A DNA stretch of 17,557 nt from Salibacteraceae bacterium (GTDB lineage Bacteria > Bacteroidota > Bacteroidia > Flavobacteriales_G > Salibacteraceae): contig JALRDM010000074.1 in assembly GCA_023262195.1 (NCBI GenBank), positions 1-17,557 of the forward strand, written 5' to 3'. Of the stretch, positions 16,245-17,557 are shown in pieces. The position numbers were made by a program, and so were the translations under genes. The notes under the pieces were generated by a model. It was not told the origin of the DNA and did no database searches. It saw only the letters and a list, made by a program, of their open reading frames with translations. Positions within the stretch are counted from its first letter, which is position 1. Each line of letters starts with the position of its first letter.

Positions 16245-16940
16245 ATGGAACAACTAAGACGGGATGTTGAGTCCTTAAAAGCCAAAGTGGAAGAAAAAGA
16301 GCACGAGCTACTCCTCATCCAACAAGAATTATCCGTGCTGCAAGCTAGGCTTGATGATCATATTTCACGAAAAAAAGTGGACGAGCAGAATGCCGAAGAG
16401 CAAGCAGAAATGCAAAAGAGGGCTGAAGAAGCTGCTCGTCTTGCTCGATTAAAGGCTGAAGCACTTGAACGAGAAGCCAAGGAGAATAAAGAATCGTCAA
16501 TGCAAAAAACGGTAGTTTCTGAAGCAAATGACAATGAAATAATCACCCCAGATGAATCCGAAGTACCCGTTGTTGGTGAAGCACAGCACGAGGCAATTAT
16601 GCGCACCATTGATGAACTGTCAAAAGATATCGGAGTATCAAGACAACCTCAATCCTTTGAAGATCGCCCTACGGTCGTAGATCGAGTATCAAAACAAAAG
16701 CTCAACGACCTTAAACGAGGTATCGGAATCAACGAACGATTCTTATATGCCAATGAGCTGTTTGGTGGTGACATGAATGCATTTACCCGTGCTATTGACG
16801 AGTTGAATCACATCGAATCAGAGAAAGATGCTCACCGCTTATTGAACGAAAATCTCGGCATTAAATACCAATGGGAAGACGAAGATGAAACCGTTGTCGC
16901 ATTCAAATCCCTTGTCTCAAGACGTTTTTCCAAACTATGA
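16245..16940 (+). CDS. Coiled-coil protein of unknown function with conserved C-terminal domain
   Basis: A 231-residue cytoplasmic-looking protein with no signal or membrane segment. Residues 1 to about 85 are a long charged coiled coil rich in Glu, Lys, Ala and Arg, with leucine heptads in the first 40 residues. A low-complexity acidic linker (about 86-115) follows. The C-terminal part (about 150-231) holds L-K-R-G-I-G-I-N-E-R-F-L-Y (156-168), N-E-L-F-G-G-D-M (170-177), A-I-D-E-L-N (183-188), a Y-Q-W (208-210) and a closing F-K-S-L-V-S-R-R-F (220-228). I recall this C-terminal pattern from many uncharacterised Bacteroidota proteins, but know no function for it. Its TGA overlaps the start of the next gene by 4 bases, so it is translationally coupled to a secreted M28-type peptidase. 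Confidence 0.85.
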   Translation: MEQLRRDVESLKAKVEEKEHELLLIQQELSVLQARLDDHISRKKVDEQNAEEQAEMQKRAEEAARLARLKAEALEREAKENKESSMQKTVVSEANDNEIITPDESEVPVVGEAQHEAIMRTIDELSKDIGVSRQPQSFEDRPTVVDRVSKQKLNDLKRGIGINERFLYANELFGGDMNAFTRAIDELNHIESEKDAHRLLNENLGIKYQWEDEDETVVAFKSLVSRRFSKL

Positions 16941-17557
16941 AATCACTTACGCTCGCTTTTTTCCTCTCCGTTTTATTCACCCCTAGCATAGGTCAAGACA
17001 CACAATATGTTAGACAAATAATAGACTCCTTATGCTCTCCTGTCTATCACGGCAGAGGATATGTGAAAAGAGGTGACTCAGAGGCAATAAATTTTATGAT
17101 GCGCGAGTTGCGCAAGCTCAATGGCAGTGCTAGATTAGGAGTGATAACCTTCGAAATGCAAGCCAACACTTTCCCTGGAGCACTCTCGGTCGAATTAAAT
17201 AACAATGTTTTATCCACCGGTGAAGACTTTATCATTGACCCCATATCCGGAGGTGCTCACGGTGAGTTTACTGCTGTTTATTTCAAAACTAAATGGGCCA
17301 AATCAGAGGAGGAGCTTTTCGCTCAAATTGCCAATGGTCGGTTCGAGGGTAAGGTTGTGGTGTTTGATGAGGGTGCCAAAAATTCAAATTATGCACAACT
17401 CATCTCTGATGTTCGACAGGACCCATTGAAAGCAGCAGGCTATATGATTCTCACAGAAAAACCCCTCACTTGGTCGGTCAGCAATTCATTCCTCCAAATT
17501 CCAATACTTAGTGTGCGTAAAGAAGCCTATAAGAAGAAAATTAAGAGGGTAACTCTC
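16937..17557 (+). CDS. Secreted M28-type (zinc aminopeptidase-like) peptidase, N-terminal part (3' end outside window)
   Basis: The frame runs from ATG 16937 through the right edge, giving 207 residues with no stop. The start overlaps the previous TGA as ATGA. Residues 1-19 form a signal peptide (M-K-S-L-T-L-A-F-F-L-S-V-L-F then S-I-G-Q), so the product is exported. The segment L-C-S-P-V-Y-H-G-R-G-Y-V-K-R-G-D (32-47), followed by A-I-N-F-M-M-R-E-L, resembles the N-terminal region of Bacteroidota M28 peptidases, where H-G-R-G and a following helix precede the catalytic domain. Residues about 95-200 could be the protease-associated-type insert (for example G-K-V-V-V-F-D, 138-144). The zinc ligands expected in M28 enzymes would lie beyond the window, so catalytic competence cannot be judged. 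Confidence 0.7.
   Translation, partial: MKSLTLAFFLSVLFTPSIGQDTQYVRQIIDSLCSPVYHGRGYVKRGDSEAINFMMRELRKLNGSARLGVITFEMQANTFPGALSVELNNNVLSTGEDFIIDPISGGAHGEFTAVYFKTKWAKSEEELFAQIANGRFEGKVVVFDEGAKNSNYAQLISDVRQDPLKAAGYMILTEKPLTWSVSNSFLQIPILSVRKEAYKKKIKRVTL

Noticed and set aside
1..17557. CRISPR arrays, insertion sequences, prophage, toxin-antitoxin or defence modules
   Set aside because: I found no direct-repeat arrays, transposase, integrase or small toxin-antitoxin pairs. Nearly all sequence is taken up by housekeeping and envelope genes with short junctions.

Overview
The window looks like an ordinary chromosomal stretch from a member of the Bacteroidota, most likely a Flavobacteriales-type bacterium. 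Several features point there. MurF and alanine racemase are fused into one 819-residue protein. A six-helix DUF4271 protein sits directly upstream of a divergent HemD-type protein. The O-antigen ligase carries a long periplasmic insertion of a kind I associate with this phylum. The thymidine kinase begins with the M-F-L-E residues I associate with this group. Most genes lack an obvious Shine-Dalgarno sequence, and the best promoter candidate matches the Bacteroidota -7 element TAnnTTTG. I saw no rRNA, tRNA, CRISPR array, insertion sequence, prophage or plasmid genes. No intergenic gap exceeds about 160 bases.

Layout from left to right. Bases 1-4585 (+) form a tightly packed run: the 3' end of queA (tRNA queuosine), ispD (isoprenoid precursors), rlmN (rRNA/tRNA m2A methylation), a secreted protein of unknown function, and a long-chain polyprenyl diphosphate synthase. 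A glutaryl-CoA-dehydrogenase-like flavoprotein lies on the minus strand (4591-5775), ending tail to tail with the prenyl synthase. A short divergent spacer with a promoter candidate leads into a second plus-strand run (5850-11213): DUF4271 membrane protein, HemD-like protein, rnpA, yidD, a C-terminal processing protease (S41) and an O-antigen ligase. The ligase's 3' end overlaps by 40 bp, antisense, the end of a four-gene minus-strand operon. In transcription order (16090 down to 11174) that operon is tdk, murF-alr, a WaaE-like GT2 glycosyltransferase and a GT4 glycosyltransferase, joined by 4-bp overlaps or a 2-bp gap. Divergent from tdk, a coiled-coil protein (16245-16940) overlaps by 4 bp the start of a secreted M28-type peptidase that runs off the window.

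Much of the window concerns the cell envelope. IspD and the prenyl synthase feed the polyprenyl carrier, MurF-Alr completes the peptidoglycan precursor, the two glycosyltransferases probably build LPS core, WaaL joins O-antigen to it, and YidD, Ctp and the secreted proteins act at or across the membrane. RNA processing and modification (QueA, RlmN, RnpA) is the second theme.

I looked for an unusual system and did not find a convincing one. The most interesting items are a perfect stem-loop straddling the ctp stop and waaL start, the large insertion in the O-antigen ligase, the convergent coding overlap of LPS genes, and the uncharacterised proteins at 2060-3571, 5850-6515 and 16245-16940.
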